Assembly: GCF_032854445.1 (NCBI RefSeq)
Contig: NC_088306.1
Span: 15,805,386-15,869,385 of the forward strand
DNA from: Liolophura sinensis
Taxonomy: Eukaryota; Mollusca; Polyplacophora; Chitonida; Chitonidae
Direction: 5' to 3'
DNA length: 64,000 nt
Of the stretch, positions 10,946 through 24,112 are shown piece by piece (within the stretch, counting starts at the first letter, position 1; each line of letters begins with the position of its first letter). Made by a program: the position numbers and the translations under genes. Below the pieces are notes generated by a model. The model had not been told where the DNA came from, made no database searches, and saw only the letters and a program-made list of their open reading frames with translations.

Positions 10946-13900
10946 CTAGACAACAGGAAGAGGGGGAAATACAGTATGTAAATCCACAAGACAGTTGATA
11001 ACATAGACAGCATATCCACAAGGTAGATATTCCAGATCAAAAAAATGGTAAGTAAATCCACAGAACAGACAAAAACAGTCAGTAAATCCACAAAACAGAT
11101 GAGAACAGTCAGTAAATCCACAGAACAGACAAAAACAGTCAGTAAATCCACAAAACAGATAAAACCAAAATCAATAAATCAAAACCTACAGAGCAAAGAA
11201 GTCAAGGGATGGAGATGAGGGGTGGTGTGAATCTGAGGGCAGCTTTCCAGTACATGACAATTTACCCTCATAAATCTGCGGGCAACTGGTAGACAAGGTA
11301 GGAGGAAGGGGTGGATGGAGATCTGAGGACAACTTTTCAGTACATGTGACAATTCACCAAGATAACTGGTGGACACTATCATGACAGTGTCAGCTTGTGA
11401 AGTACTGAGATATGTCTGTCAGATGTTCTACATGTACAGGTATCACAGTGGACATAAACTTATCATCACTCACGGTAATCTTAAAGTCTTTGGGCTTGGT
11501 TTGTTTCGCCGGCACAGTTTTAGGGGTGGGGCTTGCACTGCGCCCCCTCCGAGGCGGACTCGTAGTTTTGCGCGACACCCCTGTGGTAAAGGTGCAGACA
11601 CATAATATACACATCGTGCACAGTGAACACAGCATTAAGACATACACACTCAATACTGGATTTTAATATGATACTGGTTATGATGTAAAACAATAACAAT
11701 TTATTATGTTAAATATAGGTGCAGTCATCAAAAAAAGAGAAAATGTTCACTTTAAAACCAAGAAATGCATGTAGTCTACACATAAACAACTGTGCAATTT
11801 ACAATGCCACTGTTACATCAGAAATAAAATAACAATCCCCCAATATACAGAACATGTGTATTTCACAGTACACAGTCAAGCACAAAGAATCACATCTTGG
11901 TTGATATTCGATGATAAATAGGGCTCTGATCTTCATTGAATTACAAGAGTTGTTTCCCCTGTTCAACCTACAGTTGGTAACCCCTAATACTTCTAGATGA
12001 GGCAATAACAACTGAGAACAATAATTATTAGAGAGAACAACACATTTGTTACACATCTAGAATTCATATATATTATTTGGACATTATTGAGTAAAAATGA
12101 CCGCAACAACTTTCTGACAAGCTAATTAAGCTAATGTGTGTTAGAGCGACAATTGGCCCCAACCTAAAAACTTAAAATTAAAAAAAATTAGCTTCAGCTG
12201 GTAAAATGAAAGTGTTTCTTTTTAATGGATGCAGTGCCTATTTTACATACCTGTAATACAGACACACTCCTGTTTGTGCCTGGCAGTCCAGGCCTTGAGT
12301 TTACAGGCTTTACTACAGTAGAACACCTCTTTACATCGTGTACATGGAGTCAGCCTGACACCCACAGAGCGGCCACACTCGTAACAATACTTAAACAGGG
12401 GCTTCCTGTCAAGACAGAAGATAAAACAGCATTTAATCAAGGGCTTTCTGTCAAGACAGAGAATAAAACAGCATTGATCAAGGGCTTCCTGTCAAGATAG
12501 AGGATAAAACAGCATTTGATCAAGGGCTTCCTGTCAAGACAGAGGATAAAACAGCATTGATCAAAGGCTTCCTGTCAAGACAGAGGATAAAACAGCATTT
12601 GATCAAGGGCTTCCTGTCAAGACAGAGGATAAAACAGCATTGATCAAAGGCTTCCTGTCAAGACAGAGGATAAAACAGCATTTGATCAAGGGCTTCCTGT
12701 CAAGACAGAGGATAAAACAGCATTGATCAAGGGCTTCCTGTCAAGACAGAGGATAAAACAGCATTTGATTAAGGGCTTCCAGTGAAGACAGAGGATAAAA
12801 CAGCATTTGATCAAGGGCTTCCTGTTAAGACAGAGGATAAAACAGCATTGATCAAGGGCTTCCTGTCAAGACAGAGGATAAAACAGCATTTGATCAAGGG
12901 CTTCTTCTCAAGACAGAGGATAAAACAGCATTGATCAAGGGCTTCCTGTCAAGACAGAGGATAAAACAGCGCTTGATTAAGGGCTTCCAGTCAAGACAGA
13001 GGATAAAACAGCATTTGATCAAGGGCTTCCTGTTAAGACAGAGGATAAAACAGCATTTGATCAAGGGCTTCCTGTCAAAGGATAAGCAATACTTAATCAA
13101 GGATATCCAGTCAAGACAGAGGATAAAACAGAACTTAATCAAGGGACTCCTGTCCAGACGAGAGAAGAAAACGGTACTTAATCAAGGTCTTCCTGTCAGA
13201 GTATAAAACAGCACTCAGTCAACATGATCAAAGATTCCCTGTCAAGAAAGAGCTAGGATAAAACAGTACTTCATGAAGGGCTTCCTGTCCACACAGAAAG
13301 GAAAACAGTAATTAATCACAGATTTCCTGTCCATACAGAGGAGAAAACAGAATGTAATCAAGGACATCTTGTCCACACAAAGGAGAAAACAGAATTTAAT
13401 CCAGCATGTCAAGGGTTCCTGTCAAGACAGAAGAGAAAAAAGTACTTAAGAGCTTCGTGTTAGATAGAGAGAACACTACTTATTTAAAGGGATTCGTGTC
13501 AGATAGAGAAAACAGTACACAATCAAGGCCTTTCTGTCAGATAAAGAAAACAGTACATGATCAAGTGCTTTCTGTCAAGACAGAGGAGAAAGCAGTGTTT
13601 ACTCTTTTCCTTTAAAATCTGGCAATCATTTACAACTAGGAAAAAAGGCTGAATCTAATTTGTTGAATAATTTAATTAGGCAGCTATGGAGAACTAGCAA
13701 TGGACATTTACTATTGCACAAATTTTCCAATACATGTAAAGACAAATACGAAAACCATACCGCATCAAGCATCCAAGTCAAGTTTAACTTAAGCTTCAGG
13801 CTTAAGAAAGTTAGTTCACACCTGGAAGACATTTTGATTGCTCCTACTGTACAAAGACTCACGTGTATGGCCATTGCCCTTATGGCTCTTAAAGCTATGT

Positions 13901-16900
13901 TAGATGTTGTGATTATAGCTTTACACACCTTTCAGCAAATGTTACTTGTGTGGTGAAAAATAAAAGCGTGTGCTTTTATATATAACCTTCACATCCAATG
14001 TTTGTTAAAACATTATTATAAAGGACAGTCGTGTAACGTAATGTCAAGGAAAAAAAAACTTTTTTTGGTTGTCTTTTGGTAACAACAAAAAAGAATGTTT
14101 TTGCCACCTTAAAACAACATATTAGCAACTGTTTCATTAAAACATGCAATTTTACCCGCACCCCCAATAAGATTCCTGCAGACGTATCAAAGCTCATCCA
14201 ATATCATTCAATTCATGCATAGAAGTATTTATATGTGACACACATTTACCTGTGTTAACGCATTGCAGATCATTCAATGTTATTTGCATACAAACATTTG
14301 TCACACATTTAAAGTATTAATGCACTGCAAGAAAGAAGAAAAAGACCAAAACAAAAGACACAACAGCCACTCTGTGATGCAATATCATAAGGAAAGTTGA
14401 CCAAACTGTCAAATCACTGCACAAAGCCGGAGCCAACCAATTCCCGCCCACCTGCTGAGCTGTGAGCTGAGATTACGCCTTACTGGCGCTGAGTAATAAG
14501 GTCGGGATGGGATATCTGCCACCACAGTGTCTTCTAGAAATCTTAACAGTAACAAAAAAGGAAATGTATAACTCTGCTGATTTACACAACAACTGTACAA
14601 TACTGGTGGATTTGGGGGAAATTAAAAAAAATACATTCGGAACGTTTCATATGGCAATAAAACACATATATGTTCATATAAAATACACACATGCATGCAT
14701 ACTGGTATAAAGTTGTCTACAAAGTCTGTTTATCCAAACGACTGATTTGCAAGTGACTAGCGCTTTCACAAGCAGTATCTCACTGTTACGAACCCCATCT
14801 TCAAACATTCTATTTAAGTTCTTTTATTTCTTCCCGAGTCATTGTCTGCCCTACATTTTCCCATCTGTTTACATTTATAGCCTGCACTGTAATTCAGTCC
14901 AATGTTCTCGAGGCCTCGGTGTTTGTGAGTTTAGTGGTATTGTACACAGAGTATACATTCTGGAAATATGTATCGGTGTTGTAAACATGTTTACGATCAA
15001 ACCATCCAGAATTTTCCCTTACATTAGCCTATAAATATGAGTGACAAAGTTGTGAAGCTCACAGTCATTCATTCAAGTCCACTTGTGAGCATTTATCTAC
15101 TTAACTCCATTTGAGAGCAGTCATATTTACTGTCATTCAATGTGACGGATTTTGCTTCGTTTAGATTCGACATTCATCATTTATTCTCCAATTTCTGTTC
15201 ATTTTCTGTACTTTGTGAGCATGTGTTTCACCACTTGCTATTTTTGGAGATGTTATTTTGGGGCTTGTATCGTTCATTGACTCTTTGTGCCATGAGGTAT
15301 ATTTCAACCCAGTTTCTCTGAAAGTGAATGTGTGCATAGTTAACAGGAAATATACATCGACAGCTCGACATCATGGATGCTACTGTCAACTTGTCCGCCC
15401 TGAGAAGTTACACATTTACGGGCAGTTGGGGAATAAACCACTTATCGGACTGTCATCCGTAGCATCTTAACTGTGGATTCTATATTTACATGGACTGACT
15501 CGCCTTTGGAAGCCAGAACATTCCATCTGGATTTGGACACTGTAACATACTATATATATATATATACAAATATATTTGTAATTATTTGTGTTGTTCTGTC
15601 TATTATTGTCAATTCTGTTAATATATATGTATCAAACTTATTCATGCGTCTTTGTTTGATCTTGTGTAAGGCCTATTGCTGATCTAAGAGTAAAACTGAC
15701 CGGTTGTCTTTTATCTTCACTCTCCGATAGTGGTACCCTGGTTAGTGGTTCATATTGTTTTGGGGTTAATACATACTTCCGAGCCTCTCACTACCCCACT
15801 GAGTCTATGATAAAATAACGCAGTTTCAGATGATGCCATGATCTAATGTCTTGAAAAAATAGTCACATCAACCTTAACTGCATGTGCCTCATGTATTACA
15901 TTCAGAATTTTTCATATCTAATACTTCAACCTGCAAACGTTGGTTTGCTTGCAGCTTGAAATCCCTGAAGTTTAGGACATTCATGTAAATAGGTGTGGGC
16001 TCGTCTCTCAACTTCAACTGCCCAGGCAGATGGCACTGCCCAGGCAGATGGCACTGCCCAGGCAGATGGCACTGCCCAGACAGATGGCACTGCCCAGGCA
16101 GATGGCACTGCCCATGCAGATGGCACTGCCCAGGCAGATGGCACTGCCCAGACAGATGGCACTGCCCAGGCTCTGCCTCTCATTAGACAAGGTCGTAATT
16201 TATAATGAAGTACTCACAAACATAAACTTGAGGCTGTCAAAGACAGAATTTGAAATCTATTTCTCTCAATTCAACCTATCAGCAGTAATTCACAAAATGA
16301 GGGTGGGTGGGGTGTTTGGGTAGGTGTATAATACTGACCTTTCTTGTATCACAGGTTTAATCTTATCCTGCCTCTTGTTACACTTGAAGGTCACCCTGCC
16401 ATCCCCATGACCTGACCGTCCACTCAGAGTTGGACTCTGGGCTGCAACAACAAGCAAACAGCGAGAATTTATTCATCTGATTGTTGCTTAATGCCATTTT
16501 TCACAAAAGTTTCACTTGCAACAAATGATGATGGCAAACATACTGTACGTCTTCAACCTTTTCAAGTGCTATAGCACTTTCTTTAGAGGACGTTATGCTT
16601 ACAATTATTATGAAAAAGATGCTAAAAACGCTTTGTTTGTGTCATCAAAGATGCAAGCATCATAAAACTGAGCAAATTATTTCTCTCAGAGTGTTTCAAA
16701 ATATTGGTTACAGAGGTAGTTGAGAAAGTTAGGGAAGAATTATGGAATGCAGAATTAGAAGGCAAAAGCTTTGCAGTAGGTAACAACAGTGTGATCACCC
16801 TCAACTGTATGAATAGGAGTTCTAACAAAGGGACAATGCACTATTACTAGACACTATTACAAGGTACATGTACAAGAAAAACATGCATTTATGTCTTATT

Positions 16901-19900
16901 TGGGAACTGCAATTAAATGATCGGATTCGGATCATCACCAAAACGTGTGCTATTGTGCACAAAATTTCATTCAAATCTGTGCATAACTTTTAAAAATAAT
17001 GTTGCCCCTCTCTCTCTCTCTCTTTGTAGATCTATGGCTTCAACTTTTTTTTACTCAATTGGGGTTTTAGGCCATCCTCAAGAATATTTCATTTCATATA
17101 CAACGGCAACCATAATATTAGTTGAAGGAAACCAGGCTCAAACTCATGACCACACACATGTACCGCAGTTTTGTCGTCAGCAGTGTTTTCTCTCTGTCTC
17201 TCTCAGAGTGGTCAAACACAAGCACAAACTGTGACTAATTTCTGTCGCAAGCACTATCTTCTTCGTGTCGTCACAACCTCAGTATGAACAAACACAAGCA
17301 CAAACTGTGACTTTGTCACCCACACTATCTTCTTCCTGTCGTCACAACCTCAGGGTGAACAAACACCAGCCCAAACTGTGACTTTGTCACCCACACTATC
17401 TTCTTCCTGTCGTCACAGCCTCAGTATGAACAAACACCAGCCCAAACTATGACTTTGTCACCCACACTATCTTCTTCCTGTCGTCTCGACCTCAGTATGA
17501 ACAAACACCAGCCCAATCTGTGACTTTGTCACCCACACTATCTTCTTCCTGTCGTCACAACCTCAGTATGAACAAACACAAGCACAAACTGTGACTTTGT
17601 CACCCACACTATCTTCTTCCTGTCGTCACAACCTCAGTATGAACAAACACCAGCCCAATCTGTGACTTTGTCACCCACACTATCTTCTTCCTGTCGTCAC
17701 AACCTCAGGGTGAACAAACACAAGCACAAACTGTGACTTTGTCACCCACACTATCTTCTTCCTGTCGTCACAACCTCAGTATGAACAAACACCAGCCCAA
17801 TCTGTGACTTTGTCACCCACACTATCTTCTTCGTGTCGTCACAACCTCAGGGTGAACAAACACAAGCACAAACTGTGACTTTGTCACCCACACTATCTTC
17901 TTCCTGTCGTCACAACCTCAGGGTCAACAAACACAAGCACAAACTGTGACTTTGTCACCCACACTATCTTCTTCCTGTCATCACAACCTCAGTATGAACA
18001 AACACCAGCCCAAACTGTGACTTACTTTTGCCATCAGCACTGTCTTCTCTCTGTCGTCTTTCTCTCTCAAGATCCATGGCTTTCTTCCTCAGTATGGCCC
18101 CAAGGTGCCCCAGCACTTTTTTCCTGCTGTTGAACCTGTCTCTCTCGGCGTAAGTAAGGGCGTGATACGGCATGTGAGCTATCACACGATCCTGTGAACA
18201 CAACACACAAACATAAACACAGTGGTACAGCATGTGGGCTATAACACGATTCTGTGAACACCAGACACAAACATAAACAGAGTGGTACAATGTGTGAGCT
18301 ATAACACGATCCTGTGAACACCAGACACAAACATAAACAGAGTGGTACAATGTGTGAGCTATAACACGATCCTGTGAACACCAGACACAAACATAAACAG
18401 AGTGGTACAATGTGTGAGCTATAACACGATCCTGTGAACACCAGACACAAACATAAACAGAGTGGTACAATGTGTGAGCTATAACACGATCCTGTGAACA
18501 CCAGACACAAACATAAACAGAGTGGTACAATGTGTGAGCTATTACACGATCCTGTGAACACCAGACACAACCATAAACACAGTGGTACAGCATGTAGGCT
18601 ATAACACGATTCTGTGAACACCAGACACAACCATGTCCTGTGAACACCAGACACAACCATAAACACAGTGGTACAATGTGTGAGCTATCACACGATCCTG
18701 TGAACACAAGACACACATATAAACAGAGTGGTACATCGTGTGAGCTATAACACGATCCTCTGGAACACAAACATAAACACAGTGGTACATTGTGTGAGCT
18801 ATAACATGATCCTCTGGAACACAAACATAAACACAGTGGTACAGCATGTGGGCTATAACAGGATCCTTTGGGACACCAGACACAAATATAAACAGAGTGG
18901 TACAGCATGTGGGCTATAACACAATCCTCTGGGTCACCACACACAAATATAAGCATGGTGGTATGGCTCGAACCAGACACAAACACTAACAGAGTGGTAC
19001 TATCCTAATACACACATGTACATGTAATGTGCCGCAAATGTTACAAACCTAACTATAAGCATGTCTCACCTGATAATCCTACCACATGCATGTAATGTGC
19101 CAAAAACATTGCAAATCTGACCTTCACCTGCTGAATGCATGTCTATCCTGATAATCCAAATAAATACACATAACATGCATTGCAAACCTGACCTTAACCT
19201 TCCTGCGGCATGTACGCCTCACCTGATTGAACACGTAAAATGCGTAATCCACGGCAGTTCCCTGTAACCTTTTGGGTCCAACTGGTATCGGATTCAAGAT
19301 GTTAGCACCAGCCTTTACTAACTTATCAATCTGAAGACAAAGAAATTTACTTCATGAATTCAAAGAGGAATACACAGCTGTTGAGGACATCAATTCCGGG
19401 CACCAATTCTTTACCCTCTGCATAAATTATACTGGTAATTAAAAGTAACAATAACTACGGAAAAAGGGAGAAAAACTGTGAAAAACATGAAAAAGAATGA
19501 ATGATCTAAACCTGAGATTGCAAGGTATCACATACAATGGGGCTAGTACTACATTAAAGTCAGCATAGAGATCAATATATGGATTTGATCTTCTGCTCAT
19601 GGCCGAGGACAAGAGGCAGTCTGCATACTGCGAAATGTTTTTCAGTGATTTCATGAAAACCACAACTTGAACAGGAATAATTCTTTAAAATTCATAATCC
19701 TGAGGTCAAGCAGGTCTCAGAAACGTTTTTGTTCGAGCAGTTTTTACAGCTTGCTTCCTTTGCCATTATTCTCACTTGCCAGCTCAAGCCCAATTTACCA
19801 GCCTACCACACCCATGTGTGCCAATTTGCAAAAAATCTTTCTGGTAGTTTTGGAGAAGATTCTTAAATGGTTATCACATAAATCCAATATGGCTGCCAGG

Positions 19901-22900
19901 TCATTTGACACAGGGCAACTCATTTTGATATGTACCACTTCAGACCATAGGCAAGCATCATGTAAAGTTTCAGTAGATTTGGTGTAGTGGTTTTCTCTGC
20001 AGCTTATAATTCATGGAACTACATGTATGTACATGTAAATATAGATTCACGCGACCAGGCCAGTAATGAAAACTACTGAAAGTTCATACCTGCTGTAATT
20101 TCAGGAATAATGACCATATAGATTCACGTGACTATTCAGATAAATTTCACTATAACAATACTTTGGGAATTATTACAACGCTATCAAAGGAATATTACTT
20201 TTTTTTAATTATTTACAACCTAAGCATGCTTATGCATGAACGTTCATGAAGTTCACAGATTAGACTCTTTATTTGAACATTTCTGTTCATCAGTGAACAA
20301 GCCCTGGCTATCGTATTGCATAGGTACAGATAGCTATACTTACCAGAGCTAGCTGCTGTGTGACAGTTCGTCTGTGTTCGTATTCAGTGGATGAAGCAAC
20401 ACAGAGAGCACTGCCGACTCCGTGAGTCAGCTGTAAACTTGGGTTGGCACCGTGGAACAATAACTCGTCAATTGCCTACAGTTAGGACAGATGGCAAATA
20501 TACTGATAATGGTTGTGTTTTGGAATGACACATGTTCAGAAACAAACTTCACCTGAACATATCTGATAGAAAATGTTCACAAATATTGGCAATAGATATA
20601 AAACAATGAATTCAGAAAGCATGAGACAATAAATGTGTATAGTTATAAAACAGAACAAGAATATGTGTACAACTTACTCTCTAATAAGTACTAAGAGCTC
20701 CTAGTTATATAGCTATAAAATTTGCAAATACGTACCAGGTCATTTCCACTGGTGATAGCCAGAGCAAGGGGAGAGAAGCCCTTACACAAGAGATCCGACT
20801 TGGCACCATACTCTAGCAACAGTCTGACCACTCTGCAGGCATTCTGTAAACATAAATAAAACAAAATATCACATTTCCTGTTCCAAAAAGAGCCTACCAG
20901 ATGCATGGCCCACCCAAGGGGAGATAACCCAACTGTGACAGTTATTCCCCCTGAACAGGAAAACAAAGGTTTCATGTTTACATTCCCCTATTGGGATAAT
21001 GGATGAATGAAAGCTTGGATTATAATGGGATAATGGTGACACAATGCATGACACAAATGGTATAAATTAAAATGTCTATGACATGGTAAATATAAATCTG
21101 GATAATAATTTTCACAGGTGTTAAAGACTGTAACTAACACAGGTTTCTGCAGACCCCACTCAAATAGTCTAAGAGTTATTTACTCTCCCAAATAAAAGTG
21201 TCCATAAAACCATAAACAACTCCATAAATTCATGTTTATTTTATACATGCTGATTATGGTGTGAATGCTGACCTTGTTATTATCATCTCTTGAACACGCA
21301 ATGTGAAGCGGAGTTCTCCCCCCTAGGAGAGCCTGCTGTTCTTCCTCTATCACATCTTTGGACCACTCTTCTGCCTATTGTGAGGTGGAAAAATAACATA
21401 CAAAATACATTTACAAGTACTCGGCACTTGGTCATGTACTACAAAATGTTTCAGATATAATCAATTTAGGTAAAAGATAAATGTACATACACATGTATTA
21501 AAATCTCTCAAGTTGTAAAGTCAAAGTCTGACAAATAAATTTTATTTTACGGTCAAATAATAACTGGCCAATAATTTTTTTTTTATATTGTACAAACAGA
21601 AATAGCTATTACATGAATAATGAGTGTTGAGATTGGCATCATATGTCGAAAGTTCAGGGAAAAAAAATAACATCTAACTATTGGAAATATAGAGTTGTCC
21701 ATATTATTTAGTGGTACACAGGCATATATATCACGAAGGTTCTATATGATATATGTCAGTGTTGTTATCTACTGCTCACACATTATGGTCGACAGTTGTC
21801 CACACTATTTTGCGGCACGCAAACAAACATACCAGGAAGGTACTATAAGGTAGGTGTTGTCATCTACTGCTCACACATTAGGGTCAACAGTTGTCCTTAC
21901 TACATGTATTTAGTGGTACACAGATATACATACCAGGAAGGTATTAAGGTAGGTATTGTCATCTATTGCCCGCACATTAGGGTCAACAGTTGTCCTTACT
22001 ACGTGTATTTAGTGGTATACAGATATACATACCAGGAAGGTATAAAGGTAGGTGTTGTCATCTACTGCTCACACATTAGGGTCAACAGTTGTCCTTACTA
22101 TTTAGTGGTACACATATATAGATACAAGGAAGGTATAAAGGTAGGTGTTGTCATCTACTGCTCACACATTAGGGTCAACAGTTGTCCATACTATTTAGTG
22201 GTACACATATATAGATACAAGGAAGGTATAAAGGTAGGTGTTGTCATCTACTGCTCACACATTAGGGTCAACAGTTGTCCATACTATTTAGTGGTACACA
22301 TATATAGATACAAGGAAGGTATAAAGGTAGGTGTTGTCATCTACTGCTCACACATTAGGGTCAACAGTTGTCCATACTATTTAGTGGTACACATATATAG
22401 ATACAAGGAAGGTATAAAGGTAGGTGTTGTCATCTACTGCTCACACATTAGGGTCAACAGTTGTCCATACTATTTAGTGGTACACAAATATACATACCAG
22501 GAAGGTACTATAAGGTAGGTGTTGTCATCTACTGCTCACACATTAGGGTCAACAGTTGTCCATACTATTTAGTGGTACACAAATATACATACCAGGAAGG
22601 TACTATAAGGTAGGTGTTGTCATCTATTGCCCGCACATTAGGGTCAACAGTTGTCTTTACTACATGTATTTAGTGGTACACAGATATACATGCCATGAAG
22701 GTATTAAGGTAGGTATTGTCATCTATTGCCTGCACATTAGGGTCAACAGTTGTCCTTACTACATGTATTTAGTGGTACACAGATATACATACCAGGAAGG
22801 TATTAAGGTAGGTATTGTCATCTATTGCCCGCACATTAGGGTCAACAGTTGTCCTTACTACATGTATTTAGTGGTACACAGATATACATACCAGGAAGGT

Positions 22901-24074
22901 ATTAAGGTAGGTATTGTCATCTATTGCCCGCACATTAGGGTCTGCCTGAGCCTCCAGCAGTAGCTCTGTAATCTGAACTCCTTCTATCCCCGGGATAGCC
23001 ACAGCAATGTGCAGGGGGGACAGGCCTCCTTTCTGTCAGGGGCACAAAGAAACAAAGCATATAAGAGATGCTGAGTGTATACTGTGAATTTTCTACAATT
23101 TTTTTCACCCTTTGTTGCCTTTACTATCAAAGCTTGGTCAGTTTGTGACGATACAAAGAGGGCAGTAATATGTTTAACACTATCAAAGAAACTAAACAAT
23201 AGACAATCATTTAGGCAGTCGTGTAGACAATCACTTAGAACAAACGTTTGTTCCCCACCAGTTTGTTTTTCAGCAATATGGTGGGCATATTTTTATGTCA
23301 CATGTGAGAAAGTTTGTCACTAGCTGCCAAAGCTTGGTGATGTACCCTAAAAACATTGGTTTTCTCCACCTATAAAAATGTTTAGCCATGGAAGTATCTC
23401 AGTGTCAGTGAGAGGCCCTGTTCGGACAAAAATTGGAAATGAGACAGCCTGATATCAAATTCTGGCTAAATCTATGCTGACAGTCATTGTAAAACTAAGT
23501 GAAAAATCCTTAAGTATTAAAAACTAATAGGCTCAGCCATCGTAAAAGTAAAAAATTCTTGAGTTTGGTGTTAAAACAAAGATAAAATTAAAACCCATGA
23601 GAAGATGAATTAGAATTATAACACTTCAGAGCAATTCTCCTGCTTCCTGTCTGTACAGTTCTTAATGGCTACTGGTGCTCCACACTTTGTCAAGAGGATT
23701 TATCAGATTTACACACTTTATTGACAGTTTTGTATGGTAACAAGTTATAGTTCACCAATCACCTTCTCAGCCTTTCTATTTAATAGCAACTAATCACTTA
23801 TGTATATGGGTAACCTTATTTACTGGATACTTTCATTTATCTATTTACTTGACTGGTGTTTTACGCCATACTCAAGAATACTTCACTTATACGACAGCAG
23901 CCAAAATTATGGTGGGAGGAAACCTACGACCATCCTCAAGTTGCTGCAGACATTACCACGTTCGGCCAGAGGGACGCTTTTAAATCTGTACTTCTAACAT
24001 AATCATTTTTACCTGCTTACAAGATGTCCTCTGTCCAGGATGAAAAATGTAACAGCTGTTTTTCTTTATACTGA

Positions 24075-24112
<38 letters not shown>

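Noticed and set aside
16018..16178. Ala/Asp/Gly-Thr repeat protein (AQADGT units)
   Set aside because: 18-bp minisatellite inside an ANKMY1 intron; equally open in several other frames.
17964..18986. 340-codon minus-strand ORF
   Set aside because: It is the 60-bp minisatellite read in frame, joined to real exon 12 of ANKMY1. The exon is real; the rest is intron repeat.
21796..22963. 240- and 135-codon + strand ORFs
   Set aside because: Produced by a 93-99 bp stop-free repeat unit antisense to the ANKMY1 exon 7 edge.
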